DNA of 64,000 bases from DASQMT01 sp963827335 (GTDB lineage Bacteria > Actinomycetota > Thermoleophilia > Solirubrobacterales > Solirubrobacteraceae): the NCBI GenBank assembly GCA_963827335.1, contig CAWHAP010000020.1:124001-188000 (forward strand), written 5' to 3'. This document shows, in pieces, positions 17,607 to 26,901 of the stretch (positions are counted from its first letter, which is position 1; every line of letters starts with the position of its first letter). A model generated the notes under the pieces. That model worked only from the letters and a program-made list of their open reading frames with translations. It was not told the origin of the DNA and ran no database searches. Position numbers and translations under genes: made by a program.

Positions 17607-19135
17607 CAGCCCGGCGACGCGCCGGCGAGGGCGGCCGCCGACCGCGGCCCGCGCCGGCGGAGCCCGCCGGCGACGAGCAGCGCGGCCGCGGCGATGATCG
17701 CGCCGCTCACGGTCGCGGCGACCTGCAGGCCCTGGGTGAACGCCTCCCGGGCCGGCTCGAGCGCGCCGGGGCGCAGCGCGGCGGGCAGCCGCTCCGCCGC
17801 GACCACGGCGCCGCCGAGGGTCTCGCCCGCCTCGCCGGGGGCGTCGCCCATCGCGCCGCGGTAGACGGCGGCGCCGATCGTGCCGAGCAGCGCGATGCCG
17901 AGCGCGCCGCCCAGCTCGGAGCTGGTCTCGGAGATGCCCGCCGCCGCGCCTGCCCGTTCGGGCGGCGACGCGCCCACGGCGACGTCGGCCGCGAGCGTGA
18001 AGACCGGCGCCAGGCCCAGCGAGACGACCGTGACCCCGGCCACGACGACCTCCGGGCCGCCGGCGGTCCCGGCCGTCGCGAGCGCCGCGGCGCCCACCAG
18101 GGCGACCACGAGCCCGCCGAGCATCACCGGCGCGGGCTCCAGGCGCGCCGCGAGCGGCGCCGTGAGCTGCGATCCCACGATGAACGCGCCCGCGACCGGG
18201 AGCCCCCAGAGCCCCGCGGTGAGCGGTGAGAGCCCGAGCACCAGCTGCAGGTACTGGGCGGTCAGCACCTCGAGCCCGAAGACGACCGCGAAGGCCAGCG
18301 TGTTCGCCCCGAGCGCCGGCCCGAAGCCGGGGGTGCGGAACAGCGCGAGGTCGACCATCGGCGCGGCGAGGCGGCGCTGGCGGTCCAGGAACGCCGCGCC
18401 CGCCGCGCTCCCGCCGAGGATGGGCGCGACGCCGCCCGGCGCGACGCCGTGGGTCGCGACCGTCTTCGCGCCGTAGACGACCGCGAGCACGGCGACGAGC
18501 GAGAGCGCGACGCTCGCGAGGTCGATCCGGCCCGGCTCCGGCTCGCGGTACTCGGGCAGCAGCCGCGGGCCGACCGCCAGCAGCAGCGCCATCACCGGCA
18601 CCGCGGGCAGGAAGACCGAGCCCCACCAGAAGTGCTCGAGCAGGAGGCCGCCGGCGAGCGGGCCGACCGCGGCGCCCGCGGAGAAGCTCGTGACCCAGAT
18701 GCCGACGGCGACGGATCGCTGCCGCGGGTCGTGGAACATGTTGCGGATCAGCGAGAGCGTCGAGGGCGCGACCGTCGCGCCGGCGACGCCCAGCAGCGCG
18801 CGCGACGCGATCAGCGCCCCGGGGCTCGCCGCGAACGCCGCGACGACGGACGCGGCGCCGAACGCGGCGGCGCCGATGAACAGCATCCGGCGGCGGCCGA
18901 TCCGGTCGCCGAGCACGCCCATGGTGATCAGCAGCCCGGCGACGAGGAAGCCGTAGATGTCGGCGATCCAGAGCAGCTCGGCGGCGCTCGGGCGCAGGTC
19001 GGCCGTGATCGAGGGCACCGCGAGCGTGAGCACCGTCAGGTCCATCGCGTACACGAGGCACGGGAGCGCGATGACCGCGAGCCCGATCCACTCGCGCCGG
19101 CCGGCTCGCGCGTGGTGCTGTGCGTGGGAGGTCAT
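17603..19135 (-). CDS. MFS exporter, DHA2 family (SmvA/QacA-like)
   Basis: 510 residues and fourteen hydrophobic segments. Helix 1 reads VYAMDLTVLTLAVPSITADL and motif A is GDRIGRRRMLFIG at about residue 78. The AMDLTVL motif with an acidic residue in helix 1 is the QacA/SmvA type, proton-driven export of cationic drugs. A C-terminal basic tail (RRRGPRSAAALA) ends in the cytoplasm. No regulator is adjacent; the anti-sigma gene lies upstream on the same strand with a 31-base gap, so co-transcription with the ECF pair is possible. Confidence 0.92.
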
Positions 19136-19166
19136 GCCCCCACTGTTCCGGGGAGGGCTTCGGGCG

Positions 19167-19421
19167 TTACGGCCGCGCGTCGTGGAACGCCGCGAGGATC
19201 GCCGCCCGCAGCCCGGCCGGCAGCGCGTCGTCGCGCAGCCCGCCGAGGCCGCCGGCGAGCGCGCGCATCTGCTCGAGGTACGCCGTGCAGCCGTCGCAGG
19301 CGGCCAGGTGCCGCTCGAGCCGGCCGGCCTGCGCGTCCGGCAGCGCGCCCTCGAGGTAGTCGGTGATCAGCTCGACCTCCTCGGTGCACGGCGGGTCGTC
19401 GTGGGGGAGCGGCTCGGTCAC
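19167..19421 (-). CDS. Zinc-finger anti-sigma factor, soluble
   Basis: 84 residues starting at a GTG that overlaps the sigma-factor stop (GTGA), a strong sign of translational coupling. It contains EEVELITDYLEGALP and the ZAS signature ERHLAACDGCTAYLEQ (His-x3-Cys-x2-Cys). No transmembrane helix follows, so it is a soluble anti-sigma, suited to sensing cytoplasmic redox or another internal signal rather than envelope stress. It should hold the upstream ECF factor inactive. Confidence 0.85.
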   Translation of the reverse strand: MTEPLPHDDPPCTEEVELITDYLEGALPDAQAGRLERHLAACDGCTAYLEQMRALAGGLGGLRDDALPAGLRAAILAAFHDARP

Positions 19422-20095
19422 GCCGCACCAGTGTCGCGCGTCAGGGCCTCGTAGTCGACGACCTCGACCGCGCCGAGGTGCGCCTCGATCGCGGCACGGA
19501 CGCGGCTGCGCGCCCGGTGGAGCAGGACGCGCTGGTTGCCGGCCGACAGCTCGAGCGCTGCGCAGACCTCCTCGGCGGGCCAGCCCTCGACGTCGCGCAG
19601 GGCCAGCACCGTGCGCTGCGCGACGGGGAGCGCGCCGATGGCCGCGACCACCACGGCGCGCAGCTCGCCCGCGAGCAGGCCCTCCTCGGGCGTCGGCCAG
19701 CGGGCCGGCGCGATCACCCAGTGCCCGGGGTACCGGCCGTGGTCCGCCGGCAGGAACCGCTCGGGGTCGACCGCCGGCTCGCCGGTGTCCTCGGCGGCGG
19801 CGAGCGCGGCGAACGGCACGCTGCGGCGCTCGCGCGCTCCGCTCTTCATCGCGAGGTTGGTGAGGATGCGGAAGATCCAGGTCTTGAGCGAGGAGCGGCC
19901 GGCGAACCCGTCGATGCCGCGCAGCACCGCGACCCAGGTCTCCTGCACGACCTCCTCGGCGACGGACCGGCTCGGCACGAACGCGAGCGCCACGCGCACC
20001 ATCGCCGGGCCGTGGCGGTCGACGAGCCCGGCGAACGCGGCGGCATCGCCCGCGCGGATCGCGGCGACCAGCTCGGCGTCGTCGGGTTGCGACAT
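19418..20095 (-). CDS. ECF sigma-70 factor
   Basis: 225 residues. Region 2 is at about 10-80 (FAGLVDRHGPAMVRVALAFV, then AEEVVQETWVAVLRGIDGF and SLKTWIFRILTNLAMK). A roughly 60-residue linker follows, then region 4 at about 145-200 (LPVAQRTVLALRDVEGWPAEEVCAALELS). The insert between regions 2 and 4 (PADHGRYPGHWVIAPARWPT) is typical of a family of actinobacterial and proteobacterial ECFs paired with short zinc anti-sigma factors, as here. It is divergent from the penicillin acylase gene. Confidence 0.92.
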   Translation of the reverse strand: MSQPDDAELVAAIRAGDAAAFAGLVDRHGPAMVRVALAFVPSRSVAEEVVQETWVAVLRGIDGFAGRSSLKTWIFRILTNLAMKSGARERRSVPFAALAAAEDTGEPAVDPERFLPADHGRYPGHWVIAPARWPTPEEGLLAGELRAVVVAAIGALPVAQRTVLALRDVEGWPAEEVCAALELSAGNQRVLLHRARSRVRAAIEAHLGAVEVVDYEALTRDTGAA

Positions 20096-20154
20096 GGTCA
20101 GAACGATGATGCCGGGACCGCGGGCGCGGCGGGCTGCGGGGTACGGACCGCGTC

Positions 20155-22572
20155 ATGGCACGGGGGTTGACGCGCCGCCGCTTCGTGGCGACGGGGAGCG
20201 CCGCGGTGGCGGCGCTGTACGCGGCGGGCAGTCCGGCGCGGGCGCGCGCGGCGCGCGCGAGCTTCGTCCTCCCCGGCCTGTCGGCGCCCGGCGAGATCCT
20301 CGTGGACCGCTGGGGGATCCCGCACATCTACGGCGCGACCCAGCCCGATGCGTTCCTGCTCCAGGGCTTCAACGCGGCGCGCGACCGGCTCTGGCAGATC
20401 GACCTGTGGCGGCGCCGCGGGCTCGGGCGGCTGTCGGCCGCGCTCGGCCGCGACTACGTCGAGCAGGACCGCGCGGCGCGCCTGTTCCTCTACCGCGGCG
20501 ACCTCGCGCGCGAGTTCGCCTCCTACGGCGACGACGCCGGGCAGATCGCCGCCGCCTTCGCCGCGGGCATCAACGCCTACATCGACGAGATCGAGCGCGG
20601 GAGCGCGCCGCTGCCGGTCGAGTTCGAGGCGCTCGGCTACCGGCCGGAGCGGTGGGCGCCCGAGGACGTCGTGCGGATCCGCAGCCACGGGCTCGTCTCC
20701 AACCTCGCCGACCAGGTCGAGCGCGCGCTCGTCCTGCGCGACTTCGGCCGCGAGGCGGAGGCGCTGCGCAAGCGGCTCGAGCCGGCCTGGCGCTACGAGG
20801 TCCCCGAGGGCCTCGACCTCGACGACATCCCCGCCGACGTGCTCGACGTGTACGACCTCGCGATCGCGCCGGTCGAGTTCGCCGCGCCCGGCGGCGGCGC
20901 GCGGGCGCGCGGGAAGCAGGGCTCGAACAACTGGACGATCGCCGGCCGGCGCACGAGCACGGGCCGGCCGATCCTCGCCAACGACCCGCACCGCACCCAG
21001 GGCGTGCCGTCGCTGCGCTATCTCGCGCACCTGTCCGCCCCGGGGCTGGACGTCATCGGGGCCGGCGAGCCCGCGCTCCCGGGCATCTCGATCGGCCACA
21101 ACCGGGACATCGCCTTCGGCCTGACCATCTTCGCGATCGACCAGGAGGACCTCTACGTCTACGAGACGCGACCGGGCGCGCCGGGCGAGTACCGCTACGG
21201 CGCCGGCTTCGAGCCGATGACGGTGATCGAGGAGGACATCCCGGTCAAGGACGCCGCGCCCGAGCGCGTGCAGCTGCGGTTCACCCGCCACGGCCCCGTG
21301 ATCGCGGCCGACGAGCAGCGCCGGCGGGCCTTCGCCGTGCGCTCGGTCTGGTTCGAGCCGGGTACCTCGGCCTACTTCGCGTCGATCTCGTACATGCGCG
21401 CGCGCGACTGGGACGAGTTCCGGGCCGGGCTGCGCCGCTGGGGCGCGCCGGGCGAGAACCAGGTCTACGCCGACAAGACCGGCCACATCGGCTGGCAGCC
21501 GTGCGGGCTCACGCCGGTCCGGCGCAACTGGGACGGGCTCCTGCCCGTGCCCGGCGACGGGCGCTACGAGTGGGACGGCTTCCTCGACCCGGACCTGCTC
21601 CCGGCCGCGCGCGACCCCGGCCGCGGATGGATCGCGACCGCCAACGCGGAGAACCTCCCGCGCGGCTATCCGTACCGGCGCCGGCGGATCGGCTTCGAGT
21701 GGGCCGCGCCGTTCCGGCTGCGCCGCATCCAGGCGGTGCTGCGGCGCGACCGGCAGCACAGCGTGGACGACTCGCGGCGGCTGCAGAGCGACCACCGGTC
21801 GCTCCAGGCGGCGCGGATCGTGCCGCTCCTGGCCGGCCTCGAGCCGGCCGACCGGCGCACCGCGCGCGCGATCCGGCTGCTGCGGCGCTGGGACCGCCGG
21901 CTCGACCCCGACTCGGCGGCGGCGGCGCTGTTCGAGGTCTGGAACGGCATCGAGCTGCCCACCGCGGTGCTGCGCGCCGCGCTCGGGGACCAGGACGCCG
22001 TCGACGCGATCTGGCCGGGCGACCCGGTGGTGCTCCTCGAGCTGCTCGAGCACCCCGACCGGCGGCTCGGGGCGCATCCGCGCCGGACGCGCGACCGCGT
22101 GCTGCTCGAGAGCCTCGCCGCTGCGGTCGACCGCACGGAGGCGCTGCTCGGCCGCCGCTGGTCGCGCTGGGCCTGGGGGCGCCTGCACGTGGCGGCCTTC
22201 GAGCATCCGATCGCGCCGGCCGTGGACGCGAAGCTGGCGGCCCGGCTCGCGGTCGGGCCGGTCCCGGTGGGCGGGGGCGGCGAGACGGTGGGCGACACGG
22301 GCTACAGCACGGACGGCCCGCCCGAGGGCGAGGAGGCGACGCGCGCCTTCTTCGCGGTCGCGTCCGGCGCCTCGTTCCGCCAGGTGATCGACGTGGGGGC
22401 CTGGGACCGCTCGATCACCATGAACAACCCCGGTCAGTCGGGCGACCCCGCGAGCCGCCACTACAAGGACCTGATCGGCCGCTGGGCGAAGGGCCGCGGG
22501 ATCCCGATGCTGTTCACGCGCGGGCGCGTCGAGGACGCGACCGAGCTGCAGATCACCTGCACGCCACGCTAG
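20155..22572 (+). CDS. Penicillin acylase family protein, Tat-exported
   Basis: 805 residues. A Tat signal (LTRRRFVATGSAAVAALYAA) is at residues 5-28. The small (alpha) chain region follows (DRWGIPHIYGATQPDAFLLQ), then the autocleavage site before Ser at about residue 257 (KQGSNNWTIAG). The Ser becomes the N-terminal nucleophile of the large chain. Downstream conserved pieces include GRPILANDPH, FTRHGPVI and TANAENLPRGYPY. Enzymes of this Ntn-hydrolase family cleave amides such as penicillins or acyl-homoserine lactones in the periplasm or outside the cell; the substrate is not predictable here. The stop shares CTAG with the convergent IclR gene. Confidence 0.93.
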   Translation: MARGLTRRRFVATGSAAVAALYAAGSPARARAARASFVLPGLSAPGEILVDRWGIPHIYGATQPDAFLLQGFNAARDRLWQIDLWRRRGLGRLSAALGRDYVEQDRAARLFLYRGDLAREFASYGDDAGQIAAAFAAGINAYIDEIERGSAPLPVEFEALGYRPERWAPEDVVRIRSHGLVSNLADQVERALVLRDFGREAEALRKRLEPAWRYEVPEGLDLDDIPADVLDVYDLAIAPVEFAAPGGGARARGKQGSNNWTIAGRRTSTGRPILANDPHRTQGVPSLRYLAHLSAPGLDVIGAGEPALPGISIGHNRDIAFGLTIFAIDQEDLYVYETRPGAPGEYRYGAGFEPMTVIEEDIPVKDAAPERVQLRFTRHGPVIAADEQRRRAFAVRSVWFEPGTSAYFASISYMRARDWDEFRAGLRRWGAPGENQVYADKTGHIGWQPCGLTPVRRNWDGLLPVPGDGRYEWDGFLDPDLLPAARDPGRGWIATANAENLPRGYPYRRRRIGFEWAAPFRLRRIQAVLRRDRQHSVDDSRRLQSDHRSLQAARIVPLLAGLEPADRRTARAIRLLRRWDRRLDPDSAAAALFEVWNGIELPTAVLRAALGDQDAVDAIWPGDPVVLLELLEHPDRRLGAHPRRTRDRVLLESLAAAVDRTEALLGRRWSRWAWGRLHVAAFEHPIAPAVDAKLAARLAVGPVPVGGGGETVGDTGYSTDGPPEGEEATRAFFAVASGASFRQVIDVGAWDRSITMNNPGQSGDPASRHYKDLIGRWAKGRGIPMLFTRGRVEDATELQITCTPR

Positions 22573-23306
22573 CCGCCGAGCGCGCGCTCGAGGGCGCGCG
22601 CCTGCTCACCGCAGCGCGCGGCCAGCGCGGCCGCGGCTTGGCGGTCGAGCCGGTACTCCGGACCCGACACGCAGAGGGCGGCGATGCACCCGCCGCCCTC
22701 GCGCACGGGCACGGCGACGCCGACGAGGCCGTGCTCGAACTCGCTCTCGGAGATCGCGTAGCCGTCCGCGCGCACGGCCCGCAGCTCCCGCGCCAGCGCG
22801 TCCGGGTCCACGAGCGTGCGATCGGTGCAGCGCGCGAGCGCACCGCGGACGGGGGCGACGGCGTCGTAGGCGAGCAGCACCTTGCCGTCCGCCGTGCAAT
22901 GCACCGGCGTGCGCTGCCCGACCCACTTGCCGGACGTCACGAAGTGCCCGCCGTCGGCCTGCGCGAGCGTCAGCGCCTCCGTGCCCGCCGGAGCGGCGAG
23001 CGTGACGGTCTCGCCCGTGTCGGCCGCCAGCCGCTCGAGCAGCGGCTGCGCGGTCGCCGCCAGCTCGCGGCCCGCGAGCGCGACCCGCCCCAGCCGGGCG
23101 AGCTCCGGGCCCAGGCGGACGAGGTCGCCGACCGCCGTGCGCTCGACGAAGCCGCGCGCCCCGAGCGTCGACACGAGCCGCGACGCGCTGCTGCGGTGGA
23201 TGCCCAGCCGCTCGGCGAGCTCGGTCACCGACAGGGCGTCGTCGGGCGCCCGGAACTGCTGCAGGACCTGCAGGGCGCGATCGACGGTCTGGAGCGGCTC
23301 GCTCAT
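22569..23306 (-). CDS. IclR-family transcriptional regulator
   Basis: 245 residues: an N-terminal winged helix about 6-65 (LSVTELAERLGIHRSSASRL) and a GAF-like effector domain about 75-240 (SGKWVGQRTPVHCTADGKVL, then SEFEHGLVGVAVPVREGGG). AAGGAGG lies three bases before the ATG at 23306. It is divergent from the BCCT carrier, with two inverted repeats over the carrier promoter, so it probably controls that carrier and the genes behind it in response to a small metabolite. Confidence 0.92.
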   Translation of the reverse strand: MSEPLQTVDRALQVLQQFRAPDDALSVTELAERLGIHRSSASRLVSTLGARGFVERTAVGDLVRLGPELARLGRVALAGRELAATAQPLLERLAADTGETVTLAAPAGTEALTLAQADGGHFVTSGKWVGQRTPVHCTADGKVLLAYDAVAPVRGALARCTDRTLVDPDALARELRAVRADGYAISESEFEHGLVGVAVPVREGGGCIAALCVSGPEYRLDRQAAAALAARCGEQARALERALGG

Positions 23307-23314
23307 ACGCCTCC

Positions 23315-23366
23315 TTGCGTTTTGCGCACGGTGTATTACGATATTGCACGCTCGTGCGCTTTGCAA
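23315..23366 (+). promoter_or_regulatory. BCCT promoter with two probable IclR operators
   Basis: -35 TTGCGT (23315-23320), 16-base spacer, -10 TACGAT (23337-23342). The inverted repeat TGCG-N5-CGCA (23316-23328) covers the -35. A second, TTGCA ... TGCAA (23344-23366), with an inner GCACGCTCGTGC palindrome (23346-23357), covers the start region. Both have the TTGCG/TGCGC flavour of IclR sites. Confidence 0.6.
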
Positions 23367-23405
23367 CAAGCGCCTGGTCGGGGTGCGAAAGGGGCGGTGG
23401 GACAC

Positions 23406-24974
23406 GTGAAACGGCTGATCCGGGGGGTCGACCCCCTCGTCTTCTGGGGCTCGACGGGGATCTCGACGGCCTTCGTCCTCTGGGGGGTCCTGGGGACCGA
23501 CAGCCTGGCCTCGGTCATGGGGTCGGTGCTCGACTGGGTGATCACGAACTTCGGCTGGGCGTTCGTGCTGATCGCGACGGGCGCGCTGATCTTCTGCGTC
23601 GTCCTCGCCATCAGCCCGTACGGGCGCATCCGCCTGGGGCCGGACGACAGCCGGCCCGAGTTCCGCACCGTCTCCTGGGTGGCGATGATGTTCGCCGCGG
23701 GCCTCGGCCTCGGGCTGATGTTCTACGGCGTCGCCGAGCCGATCTCGCACTACGCGGCGCCGCCGCACGGGCTCGCCGAGCCGCGCACGCCGGAGGCGGC
23801 CCAGGTCGCGCTCGAGACGACGTACTTCCACTGGGGCTTCAACGGCTGGGCGATCTACGCGATCATGGGCCTCGCGCTGGCGTACTTCACGTACCGGCGC
23901 GGCGGCAAGAACCTCGTCAGCGCCACGTTCGTCCCGCTGCTCGGCGCGAACGCCAGCGAGCGCCCGATCGGCCGCGTCATCGACGGCCTCGCGATCTTCG
24001 CCACGCTGTTCGGCACCGCGACGTCGCTCGGCCTCGGCGCGCTGCAGATCAACAGCGGCATGAACTTCCTCTGGGACGTCCCGGTCTCCAACGCGATCGG
24101 CGTCACCATCATCGCGGTCATCACGGCGCTGTTCGTGATCTCCGCGGTGTCGGGCGTGGAGAAGGGCATCCAGCTGCTCTCCAACCTCAGCGGCGCCGCG
24201 ACGATCGCGCTGATGGTCTTCTTCCTCTTCGCCGGGCCGACCGTGTTCATCATCGGCACGTCGATCGAGACGATCGGCGGCTACGTCCTCAACGTGCTCC
24301 CGATGAGCCTGCGGATGGACACGTTCACCAGCTCGGACTGGATGGCGGCATGGACGATCTTCTACTGGGCCTGGTGGATCTCGTGGGCGCCGTTCGTCGG
24401 CACCTTCGTGGCGCGCATCTCGCGCGGGCGCACGATCCGCGAGTTCATCATCGGCGTCGTGGCGATGCCGACCGGCATGGGCTTCATCTGGTTCGCGATC
24501 GTCGGCTCGGCCGGCATCGACATGCAGATCAGCGGCGCCGCGGACCTGATCGCGACGACCTCGACGCCCGAGCTGTCGCTGTTCACCGCGCTCGAGCAGC
24601 TGCCGTTCTCGACGTTCACGTCGGTGCTCTCGATGATCCTCATCGCGTTCTTCTTCATCAGCGGCGCGGACGCGGCGGCGATCGTCATGGGCATGCTCGC
24701 CTCGCGCGGGATCCTCGAGCCGGCCCGGACCGTGACGGCGACGATGGGCGTCCTCATGGGCGCGATCGGCTCGGCCCTGCTGCTCGTGGGCGGGCTGGGC
24801 GCGCTGCAGCAGGGCGCGGTCCTGGCCTCGGTCCCGTTCACGTTCGTCCTCGTCGGGCTGACGTACTGCCTGACCAAGGCGATACGCGAGGAGGAGGTGC
24901 CGCAGGCCGTGCCGCGGCCCGCGACCCTGCGCGCCCCCGCCCCCGCCCCCGCCCCGCTCCCGGAAGAGGGGTGA
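23406..24974 (+). CDS. BCCT-family betaine/choline/carnitine transporter
   Basis: 522 residues, twelve hydrophobic helices. BCCT signatures: WVAMMFAAGLGLGLMFYGVA, the Trp-rich helix segment WTIFYWAWWISWAPFVGTF, and RISRGRTIREF after it. These carriers import quaternary ammonium compounds with Na+ or H+. The C-terminal tail is short with a Pro/Ala repeat (about 495-522) and lacks the long osmosensing domain of BetP. The GTG start at 23406 is the best fit to helix 1 (a GTG at 23397 is also possible). It is first gene of an apparent three-gene unit with a binding lipoprotein and Hsp20. Confidence 0.93.
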   Translation: MKRLIRGVDPLVFWGSTGISTAFVLWGVLGTDSLASVMGSVLDWVITNFGWAFVLIATGALIFCVVLAISPYGRIRLGPDDSRPEFRTVSWVAMMFAAGLGLGLMFYGVAEPISHYAAPPHGLAEPRTPEAAQVALETTYFHWGFNGWAIYAIMGLALAYFTYRRGGKNLVSATFVPLLGANASERPIGRVIDGLAIFATLFGTATSLGLGALQINSGMNFLWDVPVSNAIGVTIIAVITALFVISAVSGVEKGIQLLSNLSGAATIALMVFFLFAGPTVFIIGTSIETIGGYVLNVLPMSLRMDTFTSSDWMAAWTIFYWAWWISWAPFVGTFVARISRGRTIREFIIGVVAMPTGMGFIWFAIVGSAGIDMQISGAADLIATTSTPELSLFTALEQLPFSTFTSVLSMILIAFFFISGADAAAIVMGMLASRGILEPARTVTATMGVLMGAIGSALLLVGGLGALQQGAVLASVPFTFVLVGLTYCLTKAIREEEVPQAVPRPATLRAPAPAPAPLPEEG

Positions 24975-24979
24975 GCGCG

Positions 24980-25918
24980 ATGCGACGGTCCGGCCTCGCA
25001 CTGGTGCTCGCGGGCGCGCTCGCGCTCGGGGCCTGCGGCGACGACGAGCGCAACCGCGGCGGCTCGGCCCAGCCGCAGGGCGCGACGCTGCGGATCACGC
25101 TCGGGACCCAGGACTTCCCCGAGGCGCGCCTGCTCGGGGAGCTGTGGCGGCAGGCGCTCGCCGTCAACGGCTACACGGTCAACCTGCGCAAGCGCATCGG
25201 CCCGGCCGAGGACCTCGACCGGGCGCTGCGCGACGGCGACATCGACGGCCACGTCGCCTACACCGGCACGGTGCTCTCGATCGTCGCCGGCGAGGACGTC
25301 TCGGGCCTGGATCCCGAGACGACGTTCGACCAGGTGAAGGCGTTCTACGCCACGCGCAACATGGAGACGAGCGCGATGACGCCGTTCGAGGACGTGGACG
25401 CGATCGCCACGACGGACGCCTTCGCGCAGGAGCACGGCCTCAGGACGATCCGGGACCTGCGCGAGCTCGACGCGTTCACGCTCGGCGCCCGGCCGGAGTT
25501 CGAGTCGCTCTACCTCGGGCTCGAAGGGCTCGAGCAGGTCTACGGGCTCACGAACGCGACGTTCGAGGGCGTCACGCTCGGCGCGCAGTACACGGCGCTG
25601 GACGAGGGCGACGTCGACGCCGCGAACGTGTTCACCACCGACCCGCAGCTCGAGAGCGGCGACTACCGGGTGCTCGAGGATCCCGAGTCGCTGTTCGGCG
25701 CGCAGAACGCGGTGATGGTCGTCGACTCCGACAAGCTCGAGAGCGTCGGCAAGGCGCAGTTCCTCCGCGTGGTCGACGCCGTCAACCGGCGGCTCACGAC
25801 GGAGGTCATCGTCGGGCTCAACAAGCAGGTCACCGACGGGCAGGACGACGGCGCGGTCGCGCGGGCCTTCCTCCGCGAGGAGGGGCTGCTCGAACCGCTC
25901 GAGGCGGACGAGAGGTAG
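24980..25918 (+). CDS. Glycine betaine/osmoprotectant-binding lipoprotein (OpuAC/OsmX-like)
   Basis: 312 residues. The lipobox LALGAC at about residues 15-20 predicts a lipid-anchored protein. The OpuAC-type type II binding fold is visible: ATLRITLGTQDFPEARLLGE, AYTGTVLSIVAGED, and VFTTDPQLESGDYRVLEDP. Such proteins normally deliver betaine, choline or related compounds to an ABC transporter, but no ABC permease or ATPase gene is present. The neighbour is instead a secondary BCCT carrier, 5 bases upstream. The combination suggests supply or sensing of the same solute. Confidence 0.88.
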   Translation: MRRSGLALVLAGALALGACGDDERNRGGSAQPQGATLRITLGTQDFPEARLLGELWRQALAVNGYTVNLRKRIGPAEDLDRALRDGDIDGHVAYTGTVLSIVAGEDVSGLDPETTFDQVKAFYATRNMETSAMTPFEDVDAIATTDAFAQEHGLRTIRDLRELDAFTLGARPEFESLYLGLEGLEQVYGLTNATFEGVTLGAQYTALDEGDVDAANVFTTDPQLESGDYRVLEDPESLFGAQNAVMVVDSDKLESVGKAQFLRVVDAVNRRLTTEVIVGLNKQVTDGQDDGAVARAFLREEGLLEPLEADER

Positions 25919-25920
25919 GC

Positions 25921-26415
25921 ATGGCCGACACGCGCAACCCGTTCGAAGGGGTCACCGACTTCTTCACCGAGCTCAGCCGGATCCGCGAGGTGGGGCGCCA
26001 CGGCGTCGGCCACGCGGGCGTGGAGGAGCGCGAGCGCACCGAGGCGACGGCCTGGGTGCCGGCGACGGACATCTTCGCGCGCGAGCGCGACCTGGTGATC
26101 CGCGTCGAGGTGGCGGGCGTGGCGCCCGAGGACGTGGCGATCACGTTCAACGGCGGCGTGCTCACCGTCTCCGGCGTGCGCCGGACCGAGCTGGGCTCCG
26201 CCAGCACGGACAGCTTCTACATCCGCGAGCGCCCGTACGGCACGTTCCGCCGCACGCTCACGCTGCCGCCGGGCACGCGGGAGGATCAGATCTCGGCGGA
26301 GATCCGCGACGGGCTCGTCGAGATCACGGTGCGCGACGGCTGCGCCGGCGCCGAGCCGCAGCGGATCGCCGTCAAGGACGCGTCGAGCGGGCCGGAGCGG
26401 CGGACGCTCGGCTGA
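25921..26415 (+). CDS. Small heat-shock protein, Hsp20/alpha-crystallin family
   Basis: 164 residues. The alpha-crystallin domain at about 43-140 includes WVPATDIFARERDLVIRVEV, ITFNGGVLTVSGVRR, and FRRTLTLPPGTREDQISAEI followed by DGLVEITV. It is an ATP-independent holdase. The start lies two bases after the stop of the binding lipoprotein, so it is almost certainly co-transcribed with the betaine-uptake genes, which fits a combined osmotic and protein-folding stress response. Confidence 0.93.
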   Translation: MADTRNPFEGVTDFFTELSRIREVGRHGVGHAGVEERERTEATAWVPATDIFARERDLVIRVEVAGVAPEDVAITFNGGVLTVSGVRRTELGSASTDSFYIRERPYGTFRRTLTLPPGTREDQISAEIRDGLVEITVRDGCAGAEPQRIAVKDASSGPERRTLG

Positions 26416-26428
26416 CGCGGGCGGTCGA

Positions 26429-26782
26429 TCAGGCGGCGAGCGCGGCGACGGCCGCGCCGGAGAGCTCGGCCTTGGGGATGAACCCGCGCGCGCCCGAGTC
26501 CGCGAGCAGCGTCTGGTAGTCACACGCGTCGCGGCTGGAGGTGAGGACGATGGCCAGGCCGCGGTCCATCGTCATGAGCCGCAGGGCGACCTCGAACCCA
26601 TCGAGGTCGGGCAACCCGATGTCGAGCAGCACGAGCTCGGGCCGGAAGCGCTGCACCGCATCGATCGCCTCGCTGCCGGTGGCGCTCTCGGCGATCACGT
26701 CGAACCCCTCGAGCTCGAGCACCGTCCGCGCGACGCGCCGGAATCCGGCATGGTCGTCGACGATGAGGACGGTCATGGGCAT
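26429..26782 (-). CDS. Stand-alone response regulator receiver domain (CheY-like)
   Basis: 117 residues, only a receiver domain. All key residues are present: acidic pair D9-D10, phospho-acceptor D54 (LVLLDIGLPD), T81 and K104 (GFIPKAEL). It is similar to NarL/FixJ receivers but stops before any DNA-binding domain. No histidine kinase is nearby. It follows the large LuxR gene on the same strand after 119 bases, so it may feed into that regulator by protein contact. An internal ATG at residue 3 is an alternative start. Confidence 0.9.
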   Translation of the reverse strand: MPMTVLIVDDHAGFRRVARTVLELEGFDVIAESATGSEAIDAVQRFRPELVLLDIGLPDLDGFEVALRLMTMDRGLAIVLTSSRDACDYQTLLADSGARGFIPKAELSGAAVAALAA

Positions 26783-26901
26783 GTCTCAACGATGCCCAAT
26801 GCGGACGTTCCCGAAAAGCGCGCTATCCCCCCAGCGCGGGTGAGCTAGCCGCACGGTGCCGGAGGTAAAGGCGCGAGTTTCGCGCCCTGAGCCGTCCGCC
26901 A

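Noticed and set aside
19536..24974. An 1812-codon open frame running through the acylase and IclR regions into the BCCT gene
   Set aside because: Only the part from 23406 is a real protein (BCCT). The upstream part is out of frame with the acylase and antisense to IclR, and has no domain.
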